Source of the DNA: Lathyrus oleraceus
Lineage: Eukaryota; Streptophyta; Magnoliopsida; Fabales; Fabaceae
Reading direction: 5' to 3'
Length of the DNA: 64,000 nt
Assembly (NCBI RefSeq): GCF_024323335.1
Contig: NC_066583.1
Location: 12,056,665 to 12,120,664 of the forward strand
The notes under the pieces: model-generated
The model's input: the letters and a program-made list of their open reading frames with translations, nothing else
What the model was told of the DNA's origin: nothing
Databases searched by the model: none
Program-made: the position numbers and the translations under genes
Shown: positions 12,761 through 23,146 of the stretch, one piece after another
Position numbering within the stretch: the stretch's first letter is position 1
Layout: the number at the start of each line of letters is the position of its first letter

Positions 12761-13119
12761 TGTTGGGGAAAGATAGTAAACCTAGATTTCGAGGACTAGG
12801 AGCCTCCACAGAATAAGAGAGAGAGGGGGACAGATTGGTACGAAAACTTGCTTATTTTATTCATTCCTTAAACATTCTATTTATAAGCAATACATAACAA
12901 ACTGATAGTGACATAATGCATTCAAAAGGAAGAATCTAGAGAATAATCTTTGCAAGATTTGGTGAATCCAATGATAAGCTGCCAACTCATTTTCTCATAA
13001 CTGAATTTGTTGCATCTTGAGTGACATAATCTTCTAGATATCTTGGTTTAATGATCTTTCTTTTGGGCTTATCATTGTGGGCTTCTTCGGTCATCCCTTC
13101 TTTGGTCCACATGTTATCA
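12761..13119 (-). repeat. 5' LTR of the chromovirus
   Basis: This 359-bp copy still carries the open 44-codon tail of pol, so a short frame at 12987-13226 joins host-exon codons to the pol tail. That frame is an insertion artefact. Confidence 0.93.
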
Positions 13120-13235
13120 GTACTTCTAGCTTCAACTTGCAAATAGTAGACCAGAATATCCAATTCTCTTCTTATTCTCTTCTCCATTTCAAAAAAGGCA
13201 CATTGAAGCTGAATTATCTCTTGCAATACTATCTT
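13120..13235 (-). pseudogene. Left-hand part of an unrecognised host exon interrupted by the chromovirus
   Basis: The minus strand has a pyrimidine-rich tract (about 13236-13280) and an AG, then an open stretch IVLQEIIQLQCAFFEME followed by KRIRRELDILVYYLQVEARS. Removing the chromovirus and one GTACT copy lets the frame continue into 8018-7930 without a break. The stretch looks amphipathic and helical. I do not recognise the family and give no function. The insertion and later stops probably make it a relic. Confidence 0.55.
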
Positions 13236-14099
13236 TGGAGCTTTGAAGAATGAAAAGAAAAAGAGAGGTAAAGAACTAAAGAGGATAACCTATTGTCATG
13301 TTTGACCAATACATGATCCCACAATTTTTCTGGTTGTATTTGTATTAGGTTGTTTTTAAGTAATTTTATATTCTATTAATAATTGAAATAAAGTATTTTT
13401 AGGTCTATGATAAAATTAAAATGATGGTAAATGTAATTATGAGTCAAATTAAAAGACTAAAAAAATTTATTGATATTTTTATATTCTTTAAAAAAACCAT
13501 AAAAATTTAATAAAATTAAAATACTAGAATTTAATTTAAGATTTTTTATAATTAAATAAAATTGGAATACTATGAGAATAACATTTCTATTTTCATTATT
13601 TTAAGTAATTTTAAATCACAAAATTTTAAATTACTTATATGATGACATGACAAAATGATATGTTCTTATTAGATGACAGTGTAATTTATACTATCAGAAC
13701 ATCATCATTAAATCATTTTTCATTAGAGAAAAGGGGTGTTGTTTACCCTATCAACCAATGATAACCATACATTCTGCCAAATCAAATTAAAATTTTTAAA
13801 TAACTCATAAAACATGATAAAATAATATCCGCAAAACCCTTTCCATTATTTGTGAATTTAAAATTGACCGTGAGTGTAAGTTTAAGGTTCATAAGATGAC
13901 TTGACCATAATTTAAGGTTCATCCTACTTTTCCATGTGTTGGTTGGAAATATAAGATGACTTGACCATAATTTAATACTTTTTCATAGAAAAAGATTTTG
14001 GGAAATACTATCAATTTTAAATGGAATCCTCCAAACTCCATTTATATGATTCAACAAATGAAGAAAAACAAATTCATCCACACTTGTTGGTTTCAGAAA
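13236..14099. other. Spacer upstream of the GDSL gene with a duplicated 24-mer
   Basis: The sequence is AT-rich. An exact 24-base direct repeat, starting ATAAGATGACTTGACCATAA, occurs at 13891-13914 and 13951-13974 with a 60-bp period, and TTTAAGGTTCAT is also doubled (13881 and 13911). This sits 125-210 bp before the likely start codon, in promoter position. No confident TATA box was found. Confidence 0.6.
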
Positions 14100-15475
14100 A
14101 TGAATACCAAGTATCTCAAGTTTTGTTATGTGTTAATAACTTGGCTGTTACCCTTAGCAATAGCAAACTCATATCACCTTAAACAGATTCCAGCTATATA
14201 TGTTTTTGGTGATTCTCTTGTTGACAGTGGTAACAACAATTATCTTCCAATAAAATCAAATGCAAAATTTCTTCCTTATGGTATAGATTTTGGTGCTAAA
14301 CCTACCGGTCGATATAGTAATGGAAAAACTTTGGTTGATTACTTAGGTCAGAAAACACAACTCACATTCACTATTTTTGCCTATTATATTTTTCACTTTT
14401 CTTCCTTTCTTAAATTCATACAAATGCGTGTTCCGTGTTCCACACAACACTAACAGAATACTAACTTCAATTATTTATTTTTCTCGATGTTACTGACATT
14501 TCACAATTTATGCAGCTATACACCTAGGGCTACCATTGGTTCCACCCTATTTGGGACTTTTAAAGACTCAAAAAAACAAGATCACTACAGGCATAAATTT
14601 TGCATCGGCTGGTTCTGGTATTCTTCCCGAAACCAACAATGTAAGTTTCATACCTACTGCATCTTTAATTTCATTAGCTTAGCTATTCTTTGAGATAATG
14701 AATATTTTTTTCTCTATTGCAGAATACTTTGACTCTAGACAAACAGATAAAGTTATTGAGAAAGGTTATAAAGAATAATTTGCCAAATATTTTTGATGAA
14801 AAAGAAAAATTAGAGAAACATCTATCTGAATCCTTGTTTGTTGTCTCTACTGGTGTGAATGATCACTTCCATAATGGATTCTTTGGTGGCTCTAGTAAAT
14901 TTGCCTCCTATCTGCTAAAACAATTTTCGATACGCTTGCAGAAAATTTACAGCCTAGGAGGTAGAAGATTTTTTATTAATAATATTGCTCCGGCAGGGTG
15001 CTTTCCGTCAATTGTTGCAAGATCAAGACCAAGAGGAGAATGTAATGAGAAAATGAACAAGGCAATATCCTCTTACAATAAGCTTTTGCCTAACGCCCTT
15101 GGAAAATTACAGGCTAAACTTGGTGGTTTCACCTTTATTCATTCGAATCTCTATGGATCCCTTATGGATTTAAAAGAAAATGGATACAAATATGGTAAGA
15201 AAAAATTCAAGTGGTTGCTAAAAAAAATGAGTTATAATAATTAAATTGAATTATAAGTGGTTTTGTTTGCAGGGATATTAGAAACATGGAAACCTTGCTG
15301 TCCAAGTAATGTTTATGGTGATATCAGATGCCATGCTTATAATGTTACGTGTCCAAACAGAAACACTTATGTGTTCTTTGATGACCATCCGTCTCAAATT
15401 TCGAATCAGATATACGCAACGCATTGCTTCAAAGAAAAGACAATATGCAAATCATCTCCCTCTGAATTTCTATAA
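14100..15475 (+). CDS. GDSL esterase/lipase, four exons, secreted
   Basis: Exons are 14100-14346, 14516-14640, 14723-15194 and 15273-15475. All introns are GT-AG, and the phases join to 348 residues, normal for plant GDSL lipases (about 340-380). These are secreted SGNH hydrolases acting on ester bonds of lipids, cutin precursors or acylated sugars; the substrate cannot be read from sequence. The start at 14100 gives a signal peptide ([20 protein letters not shown]) shortly before block I; an upstream ATG at 14046 is possible. Block I is [11 protein letters not shown] (nucleophile Ser), block II is [10 protein letters not shown], and block III is VSTGVNDHF. Block V reads FFDDHPSQ, so the usual D-x-x-H spacing appears one residue short. 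Several paired cysteines ([14 protein letters not shown]) fit a secreted protein. No stop or frameshift was found; this is the only apparently intact host gene in the window. Confidence 0.9.
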
Positions 15476-16737
15476 GGGACATTGTATTTGTATTAGATTT
15501 TCAAGTTCAAGAATAATCTCAATACATATATGGAACCATCTTATGTTTTCACTTTGTATGTTATCTTAGCAAATTTTTTGTTTTACAGTTTTTCTTCCTT
15601 AACCTTCCATGTTGGGCACTATGCCTTTACGGTTTATCAAAGTTTGAAGTTATATATTGTCCCTTTTAGATCTTACCATTAGTATTTACTTGTTTTTCAT
15701 TTTTTGTGATTTAAGGTTTTATTGTTGGTGTATAACTAAAAATTTCATTAGGTTTTGTCTTTTGGATCAAATTAATTTGTATTTTGACATTTGGAAGTGT
15801 ATTTTGACACTGACACACATTGCAACACAATAGTTGATTATCAACTATCTTTCGAACAATAAAAGGAAATTGAAAAATCTTGATATACAAGATATTTGAA
15901 ATAAAAGAAACACAAATCAAAATAATTATTTATAATTGTTGTTCGATAAATTGTGAGTTTTTGTTATTTTTTACCAACCGGCTTAAATATTAAAAAATAA
16001 AATTTGATTTAGACATTACTTGAATTTGTGTTGATTAATTTATTGATTGTCTAAGATTTTCATTATTCATATTTTATTCTATTGTTTCAACATTGTGTAA
16101 TTCATGATATCAATTCATTACATTGGATTGAAAAAAGTTCATATTGTTTCAACATTGTCTTGAAATTTTAGGATTTTCTAGACAACTACAACATTGACAA
16201 CAACTATCACATGTATTGTCAAACATTTCTAATTTAGAATAGTTTTCATGCATGTTATATTTTATTTGATGTTATTGACGAGATATTATATTAAATGTTA
16301 TTGACGTTCCATAATCATAAGGCTAAAAATAATACATAGATCTCAAAAATAAGGAACAATTGTGCCGCACTATCAAAGACAATTCATATATAGACACATA
16401 CCATCAAACAACTTAACATGTTTGTGAGTTTTAAATGGGCCCCATATGACATCATGAGGTTTCAAAACATCTAAGACACTCTTAGAGTTTATCACCCTTC
16501 ATTATTCCTTGCATATATGCCTAACTCATAACTCAAAGGAGTCAAACACTTTCACTTGAAATCTGGTTCTCTCATCGCTTACTAATAGTTGAAACATGCT
16601 ACTAATAGTTGAAACATGCTAGTGAATCCAACACTGTTACAACATTAATAATTTCGATAATAAAAAAATACATAAATAAATAAAAATAAATATGTAAAAG
16701 AGCGGTGTGTCAGTCGAGGTGCTAACAAGTAATCATA
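15476..16737. other. Spacer after the GDSL gene; 20-bp tandem duplication
   Basis: Probable 3' UTR continues to about 15575, with AATAAT near 15511. The rest is AT-rich and I recognise nothing in it. An exact 20-bp tandem duplication, ACTAATAGTTGAAACATGCT, lies at 16581-16600 and 16601-16620. Confidence 0.6.
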
Positions 16738-16883
16738 AAGTCATCTCCTAAAAATAGGTATAGGGTGCCAATGCATTGGCGCATTAAGTTATCTCCTAAA
16801 AATAGGTATAGGGTGCCAATGCAGTTGCGCATTAAGTCATCTTCTAAAAATATGTATAGGGTGCCAATGCAGTTGCGCATTAA
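16738..16883. repeat. Three-copy 48-bp tandem repeat
   Basis: Copies start at 16738, 16786 and 16834, each beginning AAGTYATCTYCTAAAAATA and ending GCGCATT. The first copy contains the perfect palindrome CCAATGCATTGG; the other two read CCAATGCAGTTG. No coding role is seen. Confidence 0.9.
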
Positions 16884-16999
16884 CTCTACCTATAGAAGGT
16901 TGACAAGTTCCTAAATAAAGTTAGATATTTTCCAATAAAAGATTAAAACTCTTGTCTACAAAAATAATGCATCCTACCAACAACAATAAATAAGCTTCG

Positions 17000-18840
17000 G
17001 CAATATAGTTGAATTGACTAAAAGCTCAATGAAGATGATAAGTCCAGAATCATGATAGCAATCAAGAGAATGAGTCCACTAATGATGAATATGACGATCT
17101 TATCAAAAAGTTTGAAAAGTTCTTAAGAAAAGAAAGAAAAAAGGAGATCATTCAAAAAGAAGCACCAATAAATAAGGTTACATGCTTTGGATGTGGAGAA
17201 AGAGACATGTTAAAAGTGAATGTCATACACTTCAAAAAAAGAATAAATTTAAGAGTAAGAAGGACAAAAGATCAAAGAAAGTATATGTAGCATGGGATGA
17301 CAATGAAATAAGTTCATCATCAGATAAAGATCATGCAAGCAAGACTTTAATGGTATCATATCATTCAAGTGATGATGAATATGGGATTAGTACTTCTGAA
17401 ATTGATGATAGGCCTTCATATGATGAATTGCAAAGTGGTTTTAATGAATTACATGATGAATTTTCTAAAAAAAATAAAAATATTATAAATCTAGAAAGTG
17501 AGACTAATATCACAAAAGTGGAGTTAAACATGATGAAAAAATTCAGCATGCAATAAGTGTTTATCTTTTGAGTCAAAAATTGTGGAATTAAATTGTCATT
17601 GCCAAATATGAAAAATGACATATTGACTTGGATAATATATTGAGTAGTCAAAGATTTTCAAATAATAAATGTGGAATCATAAAAGACCTTATCAGACCCG
17701 ACCTTATGCCTGTGCAACCAGTACCACAACACAGGGCCTCAAATGTCTATGGGGCCTCAAAATAAAAATATATATAGTATAGGATTCGGGATTATGTTAT
17801 TATTCATGGTATTATGTATCTTGGGCTCCACTAAAACTGTTATATACTGCTACTTTTGTGTCTCCATATTGAATAAATAATAATAATTTAATACATAAAC
17901 TAACACTACACTAGAATAAGTGCTTAAATATAACACTGTAGCATTCACTTCTACAATAGAATAGTAGTAGTATTTACCATTTGGTGTCATTGAATTAATA
18001 TTAATTATATATTAATGACTCATATGATGAAATCTCTAAATTTAAAATTTACTAAAGTATGAATAATATTTTGATGTAACACAAAGTTAAGTTGTATATT
18101 GATTGTCTTGTAATTTTTAAAATATATATTTCTTAATTATGAACTCTTAAATAAATATTATATAATTTATCTATTTATTTTATACATTATAAATTATAAT
18201 ATGAGTTTAATGAAGATGAACCGATAATGTAAAATTATTTTACATTATCATTTAATAGAATATCATTTTGTCATATCATACAAATAATTTAAAATTTTTA
18301 AAATGACTTGATGGAATATATGTTCGTTTTTTGTTAACACCGTCGGTGAATCATCCATTTTCTCTTATAATACATTTTATCAATATAAATGTTATAGTAA
18401 TTTCAATAAGGTTTGTTTAAACGAATAAATGTTAATATCTCTTCACTCAAGTTTAAATATTTGTTATTCATTTATGTTTTATAGTTGTATTTCGTCATTA
18501 CGACTACTTACGAACTAAAAGAATTATTATATTATTAATAGTTATTTTTCTTGATATAAAATTAAAATAAATTATACTTTATTTTATTAATGATCTATTA
18601 TTAAAATTAGAACGAGGCCTCTAATTTATTTGGGTCGGCCCTGGGCCTTATGATAGAAAATAATTATGTCAATAAAATGAATCATATTTTTAGACATGTT
18701 TTTATTGTAATGCAAAAGGCCATACTTCTAATGCTTGCTACATAAGAAATTGTGGTATTTCTTTTGGTGAGTATGTCTGGGGGAGGAAGGGATCTAACCC
18801 TAAGAGGATCTAAAGAAAATTGGATACCTAAGTACTATTA
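17000..18840 (+). pseudogene. SIRE-type copia gag remnant split by a hAT element
   Basis: The plus strand encodes a decayed gag: KFEKFLRKERKKE, a first zinc knuckle (VTCFGCG then, one frame over, KRHVKSECH at 17180-17225), then a lysine-rich stretch and a Ser/Asp-rich stretch (AWDDNEISSSSDKD, HSSDDEYG), as in gags of the SIRE/Maximus lineage. The frame slip inside the first knuckle destroys it. Beyond the hAT insertion (17693-18643), a second knuckle CFYCNAKGHTSNAC is readable at about 18697-18738, followed by RNCGISFGEYVW and stops. Protease, integrase and RT are absent before the 3' end at about 19255, so a large internal deletion probably occurred. It is not functional. Confidence 0.75.
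17693..18643. mobile_element. Non-autonomous hAT-type element, 951 bp
   Basis: The ends are inverted: the left starts CAGACCCGACC and the right end, reverse-complemented, starts CAGGGCCGACCC. This CAGGGCCGGCCC-like terminus is typical of plant hAT elements. The flanking 8-bp duplication is GACCTTAT (17685-17692) against GGCCTTAT (18644-18651), one mismatch, and 8 bp is the hAT signature. The interior is AT-rich with no transposase frame. It lies inside a copia gag remnant whose coding resumes on the other side. Confidence 0.8.
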
Positions 18841-19468
18841 ATCATTTTGTAGATACTTGAAAATCATATGCTAGTATTGTCAAATCAATATTTATCTTTC
18901 AAAATACAAGACCATATGATATGGTAGTTCCAAAAGTTTCATCGAATGAAAGATTTTTTGAAAAAAGCATCAAACTTTGATATCAAATTTGACTTCACAT
19001 GCTAGTATTGTGAATAACATAAGCATTTTTGTATATTTATATCTTTTTTCTTATATTATTATACTCCTTTTTATTTTACACTTTTCATTTTTAATAATGT
19101 CAAAAAGGGGAAGAATAGATGGTTGTTTTTGTTGTTTTTCAGGATATCAAAGACATCATAGAATAAAATGTAAAACAAAAGGGGAGATATTTAAGATATG
19201 AGGCATCGAATGTCAAGCAAAAACTTACCATCAAAAGGTTTTGTCATCATCAAAAAGGGGGAGATTGTGAAGAAGATGTGTTCATCCTTCTTAGCTTGGT
19301 TTTGACGAAGACAAAAGTTTATCTTAAAAGGAAGATCAAAGAAGAAGAAAATTGGAATCAAGTATCAAGATTGCATAAGCTTTAGAATTCAAAAGATTGG
19401 ATGATTGGTTAAGGTACTTTAATGATAATTCATATGTTTATATAATCTTTAGGTGCTCAAGAAACTTC
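18841..19468 (+). other. 3' end of the plus-strand SIRE remnant
   Basis: No coding region is recognisable. CAAAAAGGGGGAGATTGTGAAG at about 19251-19272 matches the purine tract and LTR start typical of SIRE-type copia elements, and similar AAAAAGGGG strings occur at 19103 and 19180. A short direct repeat, ATGCTAGTATTGT, lies near 18870 and 19000 and could mark the deletion that removed pol. No matching second LTR was found. Confidence 0.45.
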
Positions 19469-19831
19469 CACTACTGCAAAATAGATCTTTTGTAACACTC
19501 ATTTTACAACGGTCTTCATGATAACTGTGGTAATAATATTTTTATGCGTTTTTTTTTATATTTACTAAAAGACATTTCACAACGGTCGTAGGTACCAACC
19601 ATGGTAAAAAGTGTCGTCTGGTCATGAGTTGAATCCTAGTACCTACAGTTTTGTTTTTATTTATTTTTAAGCCATTTTTCACCATGCTTGGAACTTCCAA
19701 CCGTCGTGAAAAGTGACGCCTGGTCATGAGTTCAAATCCTAGCATCTACAGTTTTGTTTTTATTTATTTATTAAAAGATATACAACAACAATTGTTTAAA
19801 GTAATTGTTATAATAAGTACAATTTTATTTA
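19469..19831. mobile_element. Terminal fragment of a second CACTA-type transposon
   Basis: It begins CACTACTGCAAAATAGATC, a CACTA terminus. Two diverged copies of a subterminal unit of about 105 bp follow (ending near 19672 and 19780), each with CACAACGGT/CCGTCGTG-type inverted arms and GGTCATGAGTTnAATCCTAG. No opposite terminus is present, so it is truncated where the minus-strand copia remnant begins at about 19832. Confidence 0.55.
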
Positions 19832-19948
19832 GGAAGAATTTCAATTCTCCCATCATGCTCATCTCGAATTCAGCCTGCATAGTCTTGAAAAATTATTTGC
19901 AAAGAGAGGCATTAGTGGAACCAAAAATTATGTCATCCACATAAATTT

Positions 19949-20360
19949 CACTACAACAAACAAGACCTTAGACAACGCTTTTTTTAGCCTTAGACAGCGC
20001 TTAAAGCGCTGTCTAAACCTCCGCTGCTAAAGGTTTAGACAGCGCTTTTTTAAATCTTAAAAGCGCTGTCTAAGCCCCCCCCCCCCTTAGACAGCGCTTT
20101 GGCCAAAAGCGCTTTATAAGACCCTCTTATTTTAAATTTTTTAGGTATACCTTAGACAGCGCTTTTGAAAAGCGCTGTCTAAGCCCCACCCCCTTAGACA
20201 GCGCTTTGGCCAAAAGCGCTTTCTAAGACCCTCCTATTTTAATTTTTTTAGGTATACCTTAGACAGCGCTTTTCAAAAAGCGCTGTCTAAGCCCCCCCCC
20301 CTTAGACAGCGCTTTTGCCTAAAGCGCTTTCTAATCCCCCCCCTTAGACAGCGCTTTTGG
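19949..20360. repeat. Left subterminal repeats of the Pack-CACTA
   Basis: About ten direct and inverted copies of TTAGACAGCGCTTTT or AAAAGCGCTGTCTAAG are present, some paired as near-perfect inverted repeats, with C-runs of 7-13 between units. Subterminal arrays bind CACTA transposase in described elements; that role is assumed here. Confidence 0.85.
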
Positions 20361-20896
20361 CCACTTCCTAACTGATTTACTTGAAGTAAACCAATAAAGT
20401 TAGTTACTATAAACTATCTTTCAACCACCTAGCTTAACAAACTAATAACAAACAAACCCAACTAGTTAATTAGGTTGTACAATGAGCTTTAATGCAGTCC
20501 TAGGATTACATTAATCAACATGATCATACTTTACTTACCTTTAAGTCAAACTTCATATTATTAGGACTTTCTCTTGAGAATCAGAGAGTAACACAAACAG
20601 TAGGCTAGTAAACAAATATAAAAAATACAGCGAACCTTTCAACTTGCAAGATTAAAACGAAAGTCATACATACTACAAAGGAATAAAGTCTCAAACATAG
20701 ACTTGAGGTAACATTGTTACTAGGCCCAGGAGTCCTACAATCTTAATCATCATTGCTACAACAATTCCATTATTTGGTACAATGGTTATCCAATCAAAGG
20801 AAATGTTGTAGATGCAAATAAATTTCAGAATCAGTTCTACAGTGGTACAGAAAGTTATATTATCTGTCTTTAACTAAAAACCAAGAATAATGCTCC
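20361..20896. other. Non-coding interior of the Pack-CACTA, left
   Basis: No gene is seen. It lies just downstream of the stop of the captured dehydratase fragment and may be that gene's captured 3' flank. Confidence 0.4.
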
Positions 20897-21541
20897 TCAT
20901 GCTCTTTTCTTGTCATGTCGTTTATAAAGTTTCGAACGCCGCTACTTGAACAAATGCAGGTATAGTTTGAACCAGAGGAATGGATAAACTACAATTACGA
21001 CCTGATAGAGAGAAATGAATCATCAATTGTAAGAATAAACATTTCATAAGTGCAGATAAGTCACAACAAGTAGACCTAGATCGAAAAATCAGAACTAAAG
21101 CAAACATAATTGAATAGAAAGGAACAAAATAACATTTTACATCACAGTGAAACTGAACGAATATCTTCGTGCTATATAAGTCAATTTTCAAGAATGAGGT
21201 TATAGTAGAAGAAAAAATAACCGTGACTAATTGATGGCATAAAAAAGTTACCTTAAGAAAGTCATAATAACTAAATGGGAGGCTTGAAAAGGAATCTGCA
21301 TAGATATTCTTCTTCTTTATAATTGGAAGCGCCTGGTACATCGCCCATACTGCAATGTATTGGCTAATCAGTTGCACTAGTTTATAAAAATGGTGATACG
21401 ACACTTGCATAAGAATTGAACGAATGAATGTCAATCCATTGATAAACAAAACTTAATTATAAGAGGGAGAGATATAAGTTTATGAACACACCTTCTCCAG
21501 GAAACACTCCCAAAGGATACAGCACAATAAACGCAGTGTAC
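20897..21541 (-). pseudogene. PAS2-like: Captured 3' half of a PASTICCINO2-type 3-hydroxyacyl-CoA dehydratase
   Basis: Three minus-strand exons with GT-AG borders and matching phases can be read: 21541-21492 (YTAFIVLYPLGVFPGE), 21349-21252 (WAMYQALPIIKKKNIYAD, then SLPFSYYDFLK) and 21001-20897 (VVIVVYPFLWFKLYLHLFK, a TAG at 20942-20944, then RRSKLYKRHDKKRA and stop). These are the conserved C-terminal membrane segments of the ER dehydratase of very-long-chain fatty acid elongation (PTPLA/HACD/PAS2 family). The conserved tyrosine-containing YxxxLYPxGV stretch is present, but the N-terminal half is missing, so no active enzyme can result. One C-to-T nonsense change is the only lesion in the retained exons. 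It lies directly against the transporter fragment. Confidence 0.88.
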
Positions 21542-21760
21542 CTAATCATCAAAAGATAAAGAAGCAAGCATACAATATAACTTGTTAACCTCATTTCTCC
21601 ACCACTTTAGAGAATATAGAAGTGCAACTGAAACATTGAGATTAGGGACTAAACCAGTTGTGAGGTTCAGTTTCAACACAATGACACTATAAATTAAGCC
21701 AATAAAGATGCTAGTAATCAGTCCTCTAATCACAGAAATTATTGCCCAACTCAATCACAG
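21542..21760 (-). pseudogene. Captured transporter exon, oligopeptide/yellow-stripe-like family
   Basis: The minus strand reads WAIISVIRGLITSIFIGL and then IYSVIVLKLNLTTGLVPNLN, VSVALLYSL. The KLNLTTGxxPxLNVSxxLL block is a hallmark of the N-terminal part of yellow stripe-like (YSL) members of the oligopeptide transporter family, which move metal-nicotianamine complexes. Only this segment is present, bounded by the cyclin piece at about 21760 and the dehydratase piece at 21541. A GT (GAG|GTTAAC) after RNE could be the original donor. It is too short to be functional. The family call rests on one block, so confidence is moderate. Confidence 0.7.
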
Positions 21761-21798
21761 AAACAAATAGATTAAAGTAAATAATGATGAATATTTAC

Positions 21799-23146
21799 CC
21801 AAGGATGAACACCAGGTCGAATAATAAATCTGGCAAGAAATATAACAGATGCAGCAACAGTAGACGGCAAGAATCGTATACATTCATAGTCCAACAAGCT
21901 TAGCTCAGCAAGGTAATTGCATAGAAACTCCATTTGCAATTTTGAAGTCTGATTTTGAAAATACAAACCACAAATCAATAAACATAACAAAGGTTTCTAA
22001 AATGATCAATAAACAATTCATGAACATTTTCACTTACCTTTTGATTCTCAGTTGCAAACCCAATAAACTCACTGAAACACAGAAATTGAACAATAAAACA
22101 ATTAGTCCAATTACTTCAATTTCAACAAGATTTTAGATGTCCAAACATACATTAAAAAAAATGAACTTACTTTAGAAATGTGTTAACATGAGGATTGCCC
22201 ATTTCAAAGTTTAGTGACTTAAGTATTTCAGCTTCCATTTTTATAACCTACATTAACAGTAATTTACATTATAAACAAAGACATGTAATAAAAATGAAAT
22301 TATCTAACACCAAGTATATGAATAGGGTATTTACCTCTTTCAACTCATAGGTGTTATCAGTAATGTGACAGAAATCAACCGCCTTTGGTGGAGTGATTTC
22401 TTCATATTTCCTACATACCCAAAACGAAATTGAATGCGTAAGCTAATTAACATCGCAACATAAATAAACAAAAACTTTAAAATAATTAAAATTGAACGGA
22501 TCTTACGAGGCAACAAGCATGCAAGAAACTCCAAGCAACTGAAGTTTGGATCTGTTGACAACATGGATAGATAGGAACCTATCAATGTAAGAAACAACAA
22601 GATGAAGGGTTTGAGGGAGAAGCTTGTACTCTTCCGCAACTTCAACTAACCAATCCACCAATATTCCCCTCATGTTTGTAGTAATGAATCTCTGAACATT
22701 CTCAATGTATCCAACCATAGGTCTTCTCTTTTTCTGCATCTGAGAAACAAAAAAAAAAACAGAAATTTAATAATCTAGAAATTGTAAACAATAAATAAAA
22801 AAACAAATCAAATCCATAAAAAAGAATAAAAATTTACCTCCATGTCGCGAAGATAGTTGGATATATCAGATGCATAAGGCTCAATAATCTGTTGAATTTC
22901 ATGTTTGGCATTGTTCTTTCTCTGAACCGGTTTATCCAAACTGAAACTATCAAACAAATAAACATCTGTTGCTGCAGATTTCTTGACCTTGGAATTCTTC
23001 CGAGTTTGGAGTTTTCCATTGGATTGATTTTCAGAAACACTGGCATTCTGTAAATTGGGAAGATCCCCCAAAACAACCCTCTGCTTTTTAGGGTTAAGAA
23101 CAATTGGTTCAGCGTTTGCCCTCTTTCTTGAACCGCGAGTCTGCAT
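21799..23146 (-). pseudogene. CYCA3-like: Captured A3-type cyclin, six exons, C-terminus missing
   Basis: Minus-strand exons are 23146-22838, 22739-22507, 22410-22335, 22247-22171, 22071-22038 and 21948-21799. All borders are GT-AG, all phases join, and the 293 codons contain no stop. Residues 1-103 include a destruction-box-like RVVLGDLPN and PYASDISNYLRDME, typical of A3 cyclins. The cyclin N fold is complete (MRGILVDWLVEVAEEYKLL; YIDRFLSIHVVNRSKLQLLG; SKYEEITPP; DFCHITDNTY), and the start of the C fold follows (LQMEFLCNYLAELSLLDYE; VAASVIFLARF; HPW). The last exon or exons, with the end of cyclin C, are absent; transporter sequence follows instead. The normal protein activates cyclin-dependent kinase in S phase. 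A truncated product with an intact CDK-binding fold is conceivable if the copy is transcribed. Confidence 0.9.

Larger units (their letters stand above)
8024..13119 (-). mobile_element. Complete Ty3/gypsy chromovirus, coding frame interrupted
   Basis: The element is 5096 bp, with LTRs of 357 bp (8024-8380) and 359 bp (12761-13119) and a perfect 5-bp target duplication GTACT (8019-8023 and 13120-13124). Each LTR begins TG and ends CA. The single internal frame encodes gag, protease, RT, RNase H, integrase and a C-terminal chromodomain, which defines a chromovirus. The LTRs differ at about eight positions plus one 2-bp indel, about 2 percent, making it the oldest complete LTR element in the window. 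The primer-binding site after the 5' LTR (TTTTGGTGTTTTCATTG on the minus strand) does not match a tRNA end that I recognise. Confidence 0.95.

Noticed and set aside
12987..13226. 79-codon frame at the chromovirus 5' LTR border
   Set aside because: It joins host-exon codons to the LTR-encoded pol tail and is an insertion artefact, not a gene.
20922..21449. Continuous 175-codon minus-strand frame
   Set aside because: It reads through introns of the captured dehydratase; the spliced exons give the conserved protein, the continuous frame does not.
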